This document shows, in pieces, positions 1 to 7,618 of a stretch of DNA of 64,000 bases (its first letter is position 1; each line of letters opens with the position of its first letter). Location: contig NZ_VZAD01000061.1 of NCBI RefSeq assembly GCF_009495355.1, positions 62,001-126,000 on the forward strand. The letters are read 5' to 3'. The stretch is from Segatella copri. GTDB taxonomy: Bacteria; Bacteroidota; Bacteroidia; Bacteroidales; Bacteroidaceae. The position numbers were made by a program, and so were the translations under genes. The notes below the pieces were generated by a model. The model saw nothing but the letters and a program-made list of their open reading frames with translations, did not search any database and was not told where the DNA came from.

Positions 1-671
1 TCGTACATATCGCCATCATCGAGAAGTCAGGAGGTGAAACCCAATGGAATGGTATCAATGTGGCTGCCAGTCAACTCTCGGAGAACTGGAATCGCAAGGC
101 AGGTGAACAGGTATCGCTATATACGTATACCAATGCCGATGAGGTGCAGTTATTACTCAATGGTAAGAGCTTGGGAGTGAAGAGAAATGAACACGATGCC
201 AAACTGCGTGACCGCATACGTTGGGACTCTGTTCCTTATGAGCGAGGGTCTTTAGTAGCAGTGGCAAGAAAGGCTGGCAAGATAGTAGCTCGCCATGAAA
301 TCTCTACTACGGGAGAGGCTGTAGCGCTCAGGTTAGAACCGGAGTCTCGCTGCTGGCAAGCCGATGGCAAGGACCTGCAGTTTGTCAGAGTCACGGCAAC
401 CGACCGCAAGGGTCGCAGGGTGCTGAGTGCCCATCAGTTGTTGCAGATAGAATTGAAGGGTGAGGCAGATATTGTGGCAGTAGGCAACGGCGATATGGCT
501 TCGTCAGAGTTGCCAGTAGGTGACAAGCAGTTGGCAAGCCATGCCTCCCGAAGTCTTTACGAGGGTGCCGCCTGTATCGTTCTCCGTTCCCGTCGTCAGG
601 CAGGCAAGGTGGAGCTGAAGGTGAAAAGTGGAAATCTGTCAGCAGGAAGCCTGCGCATGAATACACAGTAA
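1..671 (+). CDS. Glycoside hydrolase family 2 protein, C-terminal part (beta-galactosidase-like)
   Basis: The frame is open from the window edge, so about 222 C-terminal residues are visible and the catalytic domain lies outside. The visible part has the pattern of GH2 accessory beta-sandwiches: a segment around YTNADEVQLLLNGKSLG is the typical DUF4982-like module of Bacteroidota beta-galactosidases, and it is followed by an Ig-like domain carrying the VGNGDMASSE turn. Such enzymes remove galactosyl or glucuronyl residues from plant or host glycans in the periplasm. The gene ends TAA at 669-671 and is followed by a hairpin. An in-frame GTG at 60 is internal, not the start. Family assignment is from recognisable motifs; substrate is not inferable. 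Confidence 0.85.
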   Translation, partial: VHIAIIEKSGGETQWNGINVAASQLSENWNRKAGEQVSLYTYTNADEVQLLLNGKSLGVKRNEHDAKLRDRIRWDSVPYERGSLVAVARKAGKIVARHEISTTGEAVALRLEPESRCWQADGKDLQFVRVTATDRKGRRVLSAHQLLQIELKGEADIVAVGNGDMASSELPVGDKQLASHASRSLYEGAACIVLRSRRQAGKVELKVKSGNLSAGSLRMNTQ

Positions 672-692
672 TATATAAGCGATAGTTGAACA

Positions 693-721
693 AATATTTT
701 TTCCTACCTGGGAAAAATATT
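693..721 (+). terminator. Hairpin after the GH2 gene
   Basis: An A/T-rich inverted repeat (AATATTTTTTCC / GGAAAAATATT) with a 6-nt loop lies 22 bases after the stop codon. It is probably the transcription terminator of the GH2 gene, although the T-run lies inside the stem rather than after it. Confidence 0.5.
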
Positions 722-812
722 CGACCTGTACGGTTGAAATTACCCAATACGCCCTGAACCAACGGTCACCGGCGCGTAGCGGAATTGAAAATCGCTGGTC
801 GAAGGATAAAGC

Positions 813-1003
813 AAAGGGCAGAAGCTCTTAGCCCAGGGCAGCGCCCTGGGTATAATAGCAATCAGCAAGGCGCCCTGTAAGGGCAAAAGCTTTATAAATT
901 GTCCGGAGTTTTAAAGCTTTTGCCCTTACAGGGCGACAGGTTTGCGCACATAACAACCCAGGGCGTTGCCCTGGGCTAAGAGCTTCTGCCCCTTCAGGGC
1001 GTG
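813..1003. repeat. Nested palindromic intergenic repeat, copy 1
   Basis: First of five related intergenic elements (others near 14.1, 23.9, 40.15 and 50.5 kb). The outer arms contain AGCTCTTAGCCCAGGGC and its complement; inner arms contain GCCCTGTAAGGGCAAAAGC and its complement; the centre is about 20 bases. The left arm lacks the outermost GCCCTGAAG block that the right arm has. Small ORFs on this stretch are by-products of the repeat. Copies 1 and 5 share one orientation; 2, 3 and the partial copy 4 the other. Confidence 0.9.
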
Positions 1004-1084
1004 TAGGGAAAAACTTGCGAAACTTCAATAAAACAAAAGCAGCGCGCTTTTTGTGGCGTTGCTGCTACATTTAGAAGAAGAACT

Positions 1085-1321
1085 TTACTGACGCTTCATG
1101 ATCTTCATTCCATTCACAATAGGGTTATTAACCTTTCGACCGTTCATGTCGTACACCGTTACAGGCTGATACATATAAGCAGACAATCTGTAATAACCAA
1201 TATTGTCAAGGTACTGTATGGCTTTGTTTCTGTCACAAATCTGTAAACCTCGTGATTCAAGCAAATTAACGAGATTTTCCGAAGATTCAAACCGTTTTGT
1301 AAAGGGAATAAGATTCGCCAT
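1085..1321 (-). pseudogene. Truncated Abi-family (Abi_2/AbiD/F-like) protein with foreign C-terminal tail
   Basis: From the ATG at 1321 the product has the N-terminal signature of Abi_2 abortive-infection proteins (LLESRGLQICDRNKAI, YLDNIGYYRLSAYMY). After about 55 residues the similarity stops and the frame continues into VYDMNGRKVNNPIVNGMK, which looks like a type IX secretion C-terminal tail, not Abi. Full-length Abi_2 proteins are about 300 residues, so only the first fifth remains. The promoter and a leader hairpin upstream are intact. I read this as a deletion fusion of two unrelated genes. An upstream in-frame start at 1399 would overlap the promoter and is unlikely. Confidence 0.7.
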
Positions 1322-1347
1322 ATTCAAAAGTGTATAAACAAAAAACG

Positions 1348-1392
1348 CCTCGCACGATTTGAGCATTGTTAAGAGGCTTGGCGAGGACTGAC
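1348..1392 (-). ncRNA. Structured leader of the Abi fragment (abiF-RNA-like candidate)
   Basis: On the minus strand the sequence just after the predicted transcription start folds as CCTCGC / GCGAGG enclosing about 27 nt, followed by a T-run and then the Abi start codon. A second Abi fragment 320 bases upstream has an equivalent hairpin. A conserved RNA motif (abiF) is reported upstream of Abi genes in this phylum; membership here is inference from position and shape only. Confidence 0.45.
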
Positions 1393-1394
1393 GG

Positions 1395-1427
1395 TGCAAA
1401 GATACGAATAATCATTGATAATACAAA
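1395..1427 (-). promoter_or_regulatory. Bacteroidales promoter for the Abi fragment
   Basis: Reading the minus strand, TTTG (1427-1424) and TATCTTTGC (1403-1395) are separated by 20 bases, matching the -33/-7 consensus of the phylum. Confidence 0.7.
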
Positions 1428-1444
1428 CTTTTTAGTGAGAAAAA

Positions 1445-1666
1445 TTACGCAAAATCCTCAAAATGGGAATCATCTTTAAACTGATGCGAATCAGCATCGA
1501 CCTCAAAAGTTCGAAGATAGTTAGCAAGGCGGAAATAGCTCAGCATCTTGAACTCAGAAGATGCTGCTTCCTCATTATAAAACAATAAGCCACGCTCCTT
1601 CAACAATTCTATCAGTTGGGCATGGCTTAGCGGCTGTTTATTATATTCTATATGTATATAAAAGCG
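1445..1666 (-). pseudogene. Second truncated Abi-family fragment
   Basis: The minus-strand frame ending at TAA 1445-1447 reads PLSHAQLIELLKERGLLFYN, then FKMLSYFRLANYLRTFE, a clear Abi_2 N-terminus different from the downstream fragment. No ATG precedes it in frame, a stop lies about 15 codons upstream of the conserved part, and the product ends after about 70 residues. It is a decayed remnant. Two different Abi genes were therefore lost side by side here, both by loss of everything after the first helix pair. Confidence 0.65.
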
Positions 1667-1667
1667 A

Positions 1668-1712
1668 AGATCCGCCCTGGTACGCTATTCAAGTGGGAAG
1701 CGTGGCGGATTC
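1668..1712 (-). ncRNA. Structured leader of second Abi fragment (abiF-RNA-like candidate)
   Basis: Arms ATCCGCC and GGCGGAT (1704-1710 and 1670-1676 on the plus strand) enclose a 27-nt loop that itself can form ACGC/GCGT. It sits between a promoter and the Abi remnant, in the same place as the hairpin at 1348-1392. Confidence 0.45.
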
Positions 1713-1719
1713 TGTTGAT

Positions 1720-1750
1720 GCAAAGGTACAACTTTTTTTGAATTATGCAA
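1720..1750 (-). promoter_or_regulatory. Bacteroidales promoter for second Abi remnant
   Basis: The minus strand has TACCTTTGC (1728-1720) with TTGC about 19 bases upstream (1750-1747). It places the transcript start just before the leader hairpin. Confidence 0.55.
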
Positions 1751-2279
1751 GAGCAAATGTACAAAAAGAGCTGAATTTGGAGCTGTTTTTGCCGCAAAGA
1801 AAGAAAATTTACGCTATTTTTAAAGATTTCTACCATTTTTTGATGGCAGTCTCAGATATTATGTATAACTTTGAAGCCGTCCAGCCAAGCTGTGCCTCTT
1901 AATCGTAACAGAGTTTGAGGAGCGGACTATGGGTGGGCACATACATATAAGGCGTTTACTGCGCTTTGGTTTTGACAACTGGGAATCTCGCAAATTCACA
2001 CTTGTTCGTCAAAGACAAAGCAACGAAACGCCCCATTGGGTGTATTGTATACAGCCCGTATTGTATCCTTTTGTCAGCACTTGTGTTGACTCTTGGATAT
2101 GAGAAGGTATCTACATATACGCACAGCGTGGGGCTGGACGTTGCTCGTTTCGACGAACAGGGCAATGCGAGAGCCTCCGGTTGTGGAACGAGTGACAGGA
2201 CTTGGCTCCACGTTTTTTATGCATGTATATCAGTAATCAATAATAATTGTTAGCGGGAGCCAGCTAATACGCTTCTCTT
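1751..2279. other. Unassigned stretch, no supported gene
   Basis: About 530 bases with open frames on both strands (up to 95 codons on plus, 1966-2253), but no protein family, promoter or start signal I recognise. Its base composition is more GC-rich than the flanking genes, and it ends with GCGGGAGCCAGC shortly before the next ORF. It may be mobile-element flank or a structured RNA; I leave it unassigned. Confidence 0.3.
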
Positions 2280-2708
2280 ATGGCAAACAGCAAACTATCT
2301 CGAGACGATATTATTCGCTTGTATAAATTCCTTTTAGATTACGAGAGTGAATACAAGACTATGGCACAGCAGTTCAATTTTAATGCTCCACAGCTTCAGT
2401 CTTTCATAAAACATCATTCTGTCCTCTTGGCTTCCAATTCAAAAAAAGAAAAGAAGAAAAAGGGAAAATATGAAGCTTGGTTCTTTTATGAGCAGAGGAA
2501 AAATGACCTCAAATCAAAAGATGACAAAGTGCATCATTTACTACGTCATTTTAGGAACTCTGTGGCCCATGGTCTTATAGTCAAAGAAAGCAAAGCTGTA
2601 TTCATATTCAAAGATAAAACTGAAAAAGGAAAAATCACGATGGAAGGAAAAATGAAAGCAGATATCTTCTTTGATTTTCTTTCCATGTTAACTTCATGTC
2701 GAAAATAA
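2280..2708 (+). CDS. Small HEPN-motif protein
   Basis: A 142-residue cytoplasmic protein with no signal peptide. Residues about 88-104 (LLRHFRNSVAHG) contain R-N-S-V-A-H, the RX4H motif that forms the active site of HEPN ribonucleases. The rest is predicted helical, with a lysine-rich stretch near residue 55-65. HEPN proteins often act as toxins or defence RNases that cut RNA on activation. There is no obvious antitoxin beside it; the next gene (14 bases on) is a lipoprotein. The family is inferred from a single motif and helical character, so the nuclease activity is a hypothesis. Confidence 0.5.
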   Translation: MANSKLSRDDIIRLYKFLLDYESEYKTMAQQFNFNAPQLQSFIKHHSVLLASNSKKEKKKKGKYEAWFFYEQRKNDLKSKDDKVHHLLRHFRNSVAHGLIVKESKAVFIFKDKTEKGKITMEGKMKADIFFDFLSMLTSCRK

Positions 2709-2721
2709 AAGCTATTTAATT

Positions 2722-3645
2722 ATGACAAAAATTATGCATGTATGGAGCATTATTATATCTGTTTTGCTCCTTTCTTTAAGTTCTTGTAGTAAAGAAGATT
2801 GTGAAATTTCTGTAACTGGAATTAGTCTGAACAAGCAAAGTATAGAAATCAAAAAAGGTAGGACAGAAAGACTTGTTGCTACAGTTTATCCTCAGGATGC
2901 AACAAGTGGAAAAGTGACTTGGTATTCTTCAGATGAAGATGTAGCAACTGTTGATGACAATGGTGTAGTAAGTGCCCTGAATGGTGGTTATACTTGGATA
3001 GAAGCTAGGACAGAAAATGGTTATACTGCAGGTTGTGAAGTTAACGTCATAGTCAGCGTAAAGAGTATATCCCTTGAATACACTTCATTATCTCTTACCG
3101 AAGGGGAACGTCATGGAATCATGGAAACTATATATCCCGAGGACGCCACAAATAAAGAAGTAACGTGGACATCCTCCAACGAATCTGTAGCAACAGTAGA
3201 TAACATAGGTAATGTACGAGCTGTAAAATCTGGAACAGCAACAATACGTGTAAAAACAGAAGATGGTGGGAAAACAGCTTCATGCGTTGTGACAGTGAAA
3301 CAGAAATCTAATCCAGGCGGAGATGGAGGATCCAGTTCGGAAATATCTAGCGTTGTAGGCTATTGGACTACAACTGTACACAACTCCTATTCTGGAAAAA
3401 GTGACAAAGGATGGATTTATTTTTCATCGAGTAATACGGTAAAATCGGTGACAGCAGATTCATGGACAGGAAAATATGAAAAAGAATCAGGATCCTATTA
3501 TGTCTCTGGGAACAAAATGAGAATAAATATTGGATCTTCTTCATATGATTATACAATAACGTATGGCTCTAATTACTTCTATCTTTCCGGAACAAAATTC
3601 TCGCAGAGTAGTCAATCTGATTTCAACTATTACTGGAATATGTAG
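2722..3645 (+). CDS. Lipoprotein with two bacterial Ig-like (BIG_2) domains
   Basis: A 307-residue protein. The N-terminal hydrophobic segment ends in a lipobox (LSLSSC, Cys at about residue 22), so it is predicted to be lipid-anchored. Two tandem BIG_2 domains follow (about residues 30-110 and 112-195), each with the typical P-x-D-A-T...VTW-x-S-S-(D/N)-x-x-V-A-T-V-D pattern. After a Gly/Ser linker the last 100 residues form a tyrosine-rich beta domain ending in tryptophan-asparagine-methionine, like small lipocalin-type domains of Bacteroidota lipoproteins. It is probably a surface or periplasmic adhesion or binding protein. It lies 13 bases after the HEPN gene and could share its transcript. 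Confidence 0.75.
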   Translation: MTKIMHVWSIIISVLLLSLSSCSKEDCEISVTGISLNKQSIEIKKGRTERLVATVYPQDATSGKVTWYSSDEDVATVDDNGVVSALNGGYTWIEARTENGYTAGCEVNVIVSVKSISLEYTSLSLTEGERHGIMETIYPEDATNKEVTWTSSNESVATVDNIGNVRAVKSGTATIRVKTEDGGKTASCVVTVKQKSNPGGDGGSSSEISSVVGYWTTTVHNSYSGKSDKGWIYFSSSNTVKSVTADSWTGKYEKESGSYYVSGNKMRINIGSSSYDYTITYGSNYFYLSGTKFSQSSQSDFNYYWNM

Positions 3646-3894
3646 AGTCACTTCCATAAAGTTGACCGTTTTCAATTATTATTTTTAGATCTTATAAGTT
3701 TTCAAGATTAAGTGTTATTAATTAAAAACGTATGTGAATGACATTAGAAATTTCTTCAATGTTGATTCTGTTGATTGGATTTGGTATGGGATTGCTCTAC
3801 AAATGCAAAGTAATAAATATCAACAACAAATGCAACCAAAAGTTTGAAGATTAAGAAGACTGATTGTCTTAAAAAATTATTAGATTTAAGAGCT

Positions 3895-4004
3895 AGGTGA
3901 TTATAGCGATGTGGTTCTACCTCTTCCCATCCCGAACAGAGAAGTAAAACACAAAAACGCGCCGATGGTACTGCGATATTAAGCGGGAGAGTAGGTGTCG
4001 CCAC
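3895..4004 (+). rRNA. Orphan 5S rRNA-like sequence, probably degenerate
   Basis: Hallmark 5S segments are present in order: GGTGATTATAGCG, CCTCTTCCCATCCCGAACAG, GAGAAGT, CGCCGATGGTACTGCG, GGGAGAGTAGGT and a closing GTCGCCAC that pairs with the 5' end. The 3' strand of helix II is damaged: the expected complement of GATGTGG is replaced by an A-rich run (AAAACACAAAAACGC). There is no 16S or 23S within the window. It is most likely a dispersed, decaying 5S copy, perhaps left by recombination at an rRNA locus. A weak hairpin follows at about 4009-4046. Confidence 0.65.
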
Positions 4005-4176
4005 AATACTCCTGAAGCGCCGAAGTCCTGGCGTCGAGGAATAGATCATAGGCAATGGGATTGAAGACTACGTGTCTCCAGTCCCATTTTTACATTATCA
4101 AGATAATTAGCTTCGTCCTTTGCTGTAACCTTGCATTTTGCGCTTCCGTTCACTCTTGGTCATCGTGCTTGGATTA

Positions 4177-4590
4177 TCACGGATCTGACGTATTGAGCCT
4201 TTGTTCACCAAAGGCAAGCCTGTTAAGCACATCATGGTCACCACTGAAGATGATGCCGACAGTGCAGTTCGGACTGTTCCTTGAAACTTGGTCGGGACGC
4301 TTGGCATCCATATATGGCTTGAAACCAAGTTCATCAAGTCTGTGCTGCAAGCGTTCATGCAACGGCACAGACTGGGAACCAAGAGGCACAATCTTTCCAC
4401 CCTTGACTATCTCAAAGTTGAGTCTTTTGCGTGAGTAGTTATAATGGTTGTTCTTATCTATGTCTGCGTTTTTTAGTTGGTAACGCTTCTCGTCCCAACC
4501 TCTGTGTTCCGCCTCGTTGCCCACTTGGGACGAGAACGATTTCTTGTCTGTGCCTACATGGATGGCGGCACGTGGTATGTTTCTTTCCAT
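4177..4590 (-). pseudogene. Truncated MobV-type relaxase (plasmid recombination/mobilisation enzyme)
   Basis: The 137-residue product begins with RAAIHVGTDKKSF, SVGNEAEHRGWDEKRY-like and NHYNYSRKRLNFEI motifs, the N-terminus of Bacteroidales MobV/Pre relaxases that nick oriT and stay bound to DNA during mobilisation. Relaxases of this family are 400-500 residues and have a conserved HxDE-type metal-binding region further on, which is missing. The frame stops at 4177. A different minus frame down to 4107 reads plausibly coding (TMTKSERKRKMQGYSKGRS) and may be the tail of another gene joined here. It is a remnant of a mobilisable element, with the DUF6371 gene as its upstream neighbour. Confidence 0.75.
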
Positions 4591-4704
4591 AAGAATTTCA
4601 TTTGAGCTTGTAACGTAGTTCTTGTATAATTGGAGACAGGTCTCGGGCAGAGCCTGAGCATAATAGAAGGACTTTTTAAGTGAACAGCGTCAGCAGGTGA
4701 ATCT

Positions 4705-4756
4705 AAAAGTCCCTATTATGTTTAGGACTTTTGTGAAAGTCCGTCACGCAAGCGTG
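4705..4756. promoter_or_regulatory. Two inverted repeats upstream of the relaxase remnant (oriT candidate)
   Basis: AAAAGTCC (4705-4712) and GGACTTTT (4725-4732) form a perfect 8-bp inverted repeat, and CACGC-AA-GCGTG lies at 4745-4756. They occupy the gap between the primase-like gene and the mob remnant, where MobV elements carry their origin of transfer. Function is inferred from position alone. Confidence 0.35.
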
Positions 4757-4779
4757 CTCGCAGATCCTTACCCACTCTG

Positions 4780-6423
4780 CTATGACTCTTCCACCAACAC
4801 CAACCCAAGACTGTCTATCAGATGCTGGAGTGGCGGATGTTGCTTTATCAGCCTTTGTAGCGCCATCTGTGGCGTTTCCGTCATCAGCAGGAAGTCGGCA
4901 ATGTCAAGACCATTGGTCTTTTGTTCATTTGTGGCATTGTCTTCCAAGATGTTGCTGACAAGTACTTGCTTGCATATTGATTGTAGTAATGGAAGTTTGC
5001 TTTTCCACTTATCCGTTGCCCCAAGGTCTGGAACCAAAACAACCTCCCGACCGCTTAGGACCTCGACTGCATCTTTGTTGAAACATCCATTCATGCCTCC
5101 AGTAGCCAACCACACGAAATCAGACATGAAGTGTGTGGCAATGATGGCTGTCTTTTTGCTCTCCACGATGGCTACAGTCTTGGTCGTGGTTTTATCTGTC
5201 AACAGATGTTCGCCAAAGAAGCACTGCCGAAGTGTAAAGTCTGGCAGTTTCAGTTCTGGGTGTACCCAAGTCATCAGGCTGTGTGGGTTCTTGATGCGGT
5301 GTCCTGTCTTGTCATCATACTTCATTATCTTGCCAGTGCGCACATTCCCATTGACATCTATCTGCCAAAAGATAGTTGAACCGCCCCATTTCTTTGAAGT
5401 TCCGACCTTGTACAAGGCAAACAGCCGTTCTGTCTCCTCTTTGCCAAAGACCGTTGAAATGTATCGGTACAAAGGATTGACAGAATAGCCATGCAGTGTT
5501 TGCTCCACCAGCTTGCTATCAATGAAAGTTGGAAGAGGTTTCTTTTTCCTGCACTCTTTGATTGGTGTTTTATATCTCCAATCATCATTGCTGTTGGCAT
5601 CGGGATAGTCCTTGAAATAATCAGATGGAGAATAATGGTAGCCACAACACTGCTCATGGTCGCATCGCCCCACGTTGTCGGGAAATGTAATGTGTCCTTG
5701 CTCGTTAATATATCTGGCAAAGCAACGCTTGCGCCCACATTGAGGGCAAGCATAACGGTTGCCCACCTTGTATTTCTGTAGATGAAAAGCTCTTTTTTCG
5801 ATGTTTTCCAGAGACGAAGGAATGTTGATACTCTCCAAAATGGGGCAATCTTCAAAAGCATTTTGGCTTATCGTTGTTAACGTGTTAGGTAATATGACTT
5901 CTCTAAGATTCTCACACAGGGAGAAGCAACCTGTTGGAATCTTAGTCACATTCTTAGGAATGGTGATGGTCTCCAACTTGGTCTTATAGAATGCCGAAGC
6001 CTCGATGGTGGTAAGGCTCTCTGGAAGTGTGATCTGAGTGAGTCCACTCTCCTTGAATGCATTTTTGCCTATCTTGGTGACAGTGTTGGGAATGACGAGG
6101 GTGGTAAGGGCAGAGCACCCTTCGAACAAACTGGTACGAATCTCCTCCAATTTCTCAGGCAGGATGACACTCTTCAGCGTCTTGCAATTGGAGAAAGAAG
6201 AAGCGCCATGCCAAGTAGTTTTTCCGAACTGGGTAATATTGGCAGGCAGTCTAATCTCTTCGAGCGGGTTGCCATTATGAAAAGCGAAGGCCACTTGGGT
6301 GTTGTCGCCTTCGAAAATCACGGATTTCACAGATGGGTTATAATTTCCGACAATTTCCACTTTCTCGATACCTGGCTCAAAAATATATTTGGTAACATTA
6401 TAAGTTTGTTGATTCGGCAACAA
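4780..6423 (-). CDS. Chimeric ORF: BspA-like LRR domain fused in frame to DUF6371 primase-like protein
   Basis: The 547-codon frame joins two unrelated halves. Residues 1 to about 214 are six or so LRR_5 (BspA) repeats with the cadence ...LTTLVIPNTVTKIGKNAF, normally found in surface proteins. From about residue 216 the sequence switches to a DUF6371-type protein of mobilisable elements: zinc-binding CPQCGRKRCF and GRCDHEQCCGYH, then a toprim-like region with VAIVESKKTA and LVPDLGATDKW. The junction (RAFHL/QKYKVG) is near 5780. The first codon is TTG, because a frameshift separates it from the natural N-terminus (next entry). An insertion of a mob element into bspA explains the arrangement. 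Without a secretion signal the fusion is probably non-functional, but it is fully open. Confidence 0.75.
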   Translation of the reverse strand: MLPNQQTYNVTKYIFEPGIEKVEIVGNYNPSVKSVIFEGDNTQVAFAFHNGNPLEEIRLPANITQFGKTTWHGASSFSNCKTLKSVILPEKLEEIRTSLFEGCSALTTLVIPNTVTKIGKNAFKESGLTQITLPESLTTIEASAFYKTKLETITIPKNVTKIPTGCFSLCENLREVILPNTLTTISQNAFEDCPILESINIPSSLENIEKRAFHLQKYKVGNRYACPQCGRKRCFARYINEQGHITFPDNVGRCDHEQCCGYHYSPSDYFKDYPDANSNDDWRYKTPIKECRKKKPLPTFIDSKLVEQTLHGYSVNPLYRYISTVFGKEETERLFALYKVGTSKKWGGSTIFWQIDVNGNVRTGKIMKYDDKTGHRIKNPHSLMTWVHPELKLPDFTLRQCFFGEHLLTDKTTTKTVAIVESKKTAIIATHFMSDFVWLATGGMNGCFNKDAVEVLSGREVVLVPDLGATDKWKSKLPLLQSICKQVLVSNILEDNATNEQKTNGLDIADFLLMTETPQMALQRLIKQHPPLQHLIDSLGLVLVEES

Positions 6424-6751
6424 CCTCTTTTACAGAAAGCGTAACCTTCTTACCGTCAATAGGTACCGCCATCTTGTCGGGTACTCTTACCTCGCCGTTG
6501 GCTTCTATAAAGACAATCTTGAGATATCGGCTGCCTTCTGTTCCACGTATCTCGTATTGGCAATTATTTGAAGTCAGCGTAACTTCTGCAAGCACAGGCA
6601 TACTTATCGTCAAGACAAGCAGCACCATGAGCCATCAGCAAACCTTGCAGAAAGGAGGAGTAGACTTCTGTTTCGTCACAGACCGAAGTGACGGGATTCG
6701 TGCCTGCACAGCACCGCTATGCGACCGAAGGACTGATGTAAAATTCTTCAT
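6398..6751 (-). pseudogene. Broken N-terminus of the BspA-like gene
   Basis: The minus frame from 6628 reads a signal peptide (VLLVLTISMPVLA) and an N-terminal beta domain ending SVKEVVAESTNL-stop; the LRRs continue in another frame, so a one-base shift lies near 6400-6415. The likely original ATG is at 6751 (MKNFT). Between it and WLMVLL (about 6630) an approximately 90-base sequence that ends in stop has been inserted. The gene thus carries three lesions: an insertion in the signal peptide, a frameshift and the DUF6371 fusion. Confidence 0.65.
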
Positions 6752-6832
6752 ATTGTTTCGGTTTTTATTGGTTTATATTGTGATGGAAAATCTCTGTCAG
6801 AATCAGGCTGAAACACACAGGTGTCTTCGGTT

Positions 6833-6871
6833 GCAAATTTACAAAAAAATCATCATAATGAATTGTACAAA
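6833..6871 (-). promoter_or_regulatory. Promoter of the former bspA gene
   Basis: The minus strand has TAAATTTGC (6841-6833) with TTTTGTACAA about 20 bases upstream. It is still intact about 85 bases before the original ATG. Confidence 0.55.
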
Positions 6872-6920
6872 AAAGGCTTTGAATAGCACAAAAGAGGCTT
6901 TCTGTATAGTACAAAACGTG

Positions 6921-6967
6921 CATAGGGTGTCGCATTCCCCATGAATGAGGCAATGCGACACCCTATG
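6921..6967 (-). terminator. Strong hairpin after the DUF3332 gene
   Basis: Perfect 16-bp arms CATAGGGTGTCGCATT and AATGCGACACCCTATG enclose a 15-nt loop, 39 bases after the stop codon of the minus-strand DUF3332 gene. On the minus strand it is followed by GCACGTTTTG, a weak T-run. Confidence 0.75.
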
Positions 6968-7005
6968 TGTTGATGTAAACTGAATTTCAGAAAATGATGA
7001 ACGGC

Positions 7006-7557
7006 TTATTTGTTGAAAGCATAGTAGAAGCCATCGTTCATCGCCATGCGGAGCTGGAATAAGCCATTGTCGTCGGCAGTGACATTCATCTTTGCGCCAC
7101 TTGGCAGACAGGCCTGGATGCTGCCGTCCTCATTGAAGCTGAACAGCTCGCGAATGTCGCCGTCCTTACTGTACGACCAGCTCTTGTTCTTCTTGTTGAA
7201 TACGAAGTAAGACTTCTCGCCGTCGGGGTCGGTTATCTCGTAACCATTCTTCAAAGTCTTGACAGCATACATGCGACCGTCCTTGCCCATCACGTCCTTG
7301 GTGGTTCCCACCTGTCCGATCACCTTCTCGCCTGTCCAGAACTCGATGGAGTTGAGCACGAAGAGGTCGGCTACAGAACATACAGCATAGGCTGGAGAGA
7401 TGAGGATAAAGATAAGCTCATTGACAAACTTGTTGTCTGTAGCTCGCTTGTTCCAGCTGAGAACTGAGTTGGTAAGGCCGAAAGAGCCGATGCATGAACT
7501 GAGAGTCAAGGCACCCACTGTGACTGCGATGACTGATTTGGTGAATGTTTTCTTCAT
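7006..7557 (-). CDS. DUF3332 family lipoprotein
   Basis: A 183-residue protein. The N-terminus has a hydrophobic segment ending in the lipobox LTLSSC (Cys near residue 22). The sequence then follows the DUF3332 pattern: SCIGSFGLTNSVLSWNK, FVNELIFI, a second hydrophobic segment around residues 50-70, and VLNSIEFWTGE. The C-terminal half is a small beta-rich domain. Family members are small envelope lipoproteins of unknown function, frequent in Bacteroidota and some Proteobacteria. It is a single-gene unit with its own strong hairpin. Confidence 0.85.
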   Translation of the reverse strand: MKKTFTKSVIAVTVGALTLSSCIGSFGLTNSVLSWNKRATDNKFVNELIFILISPAYAVCSVADLFVLNSIEFWTGEKVIGQVGTTKDVMGKDGRMYAVKTLKNGYEITDPDGEKSYFVFNKKNKSWSYSKDGDIRELFSFNEDGSIQACLPSGAKMNVTADDNGLFQLRMAMNDGFYYAFNK

Positions 7558-7618
7558 CTTGTTAAAAAATTAATGTATGTTGATAATTGATTATAGTGTT
7601 TCCGGTTCTTGAAAAACC

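Noticed and set aside
828-1028. 66-codon ORF on minus over the first palindromic repeat
   Set aside because: It is produced by the repeat itself; equivalent frames occur in the other copies, and no start signal exists.
1561-1902. Plus-strand ORF of 113 codons
   Set aside because: It runs antisense across the second Abi remnant, its promoter and leader, with no family resemblance.
1956-2253. Overlapping plus and minus ORFs
   Set aside because: Neither has a promoter, a clear start or protein-like conservation that I recognise; kept only as an unassigned stretch.
4697-5488. 263-codon plus-strand ORF
   Set aside because: It is the antisense shadow of the DUF6371 part, which has clear zinc and toprim-like motifs.
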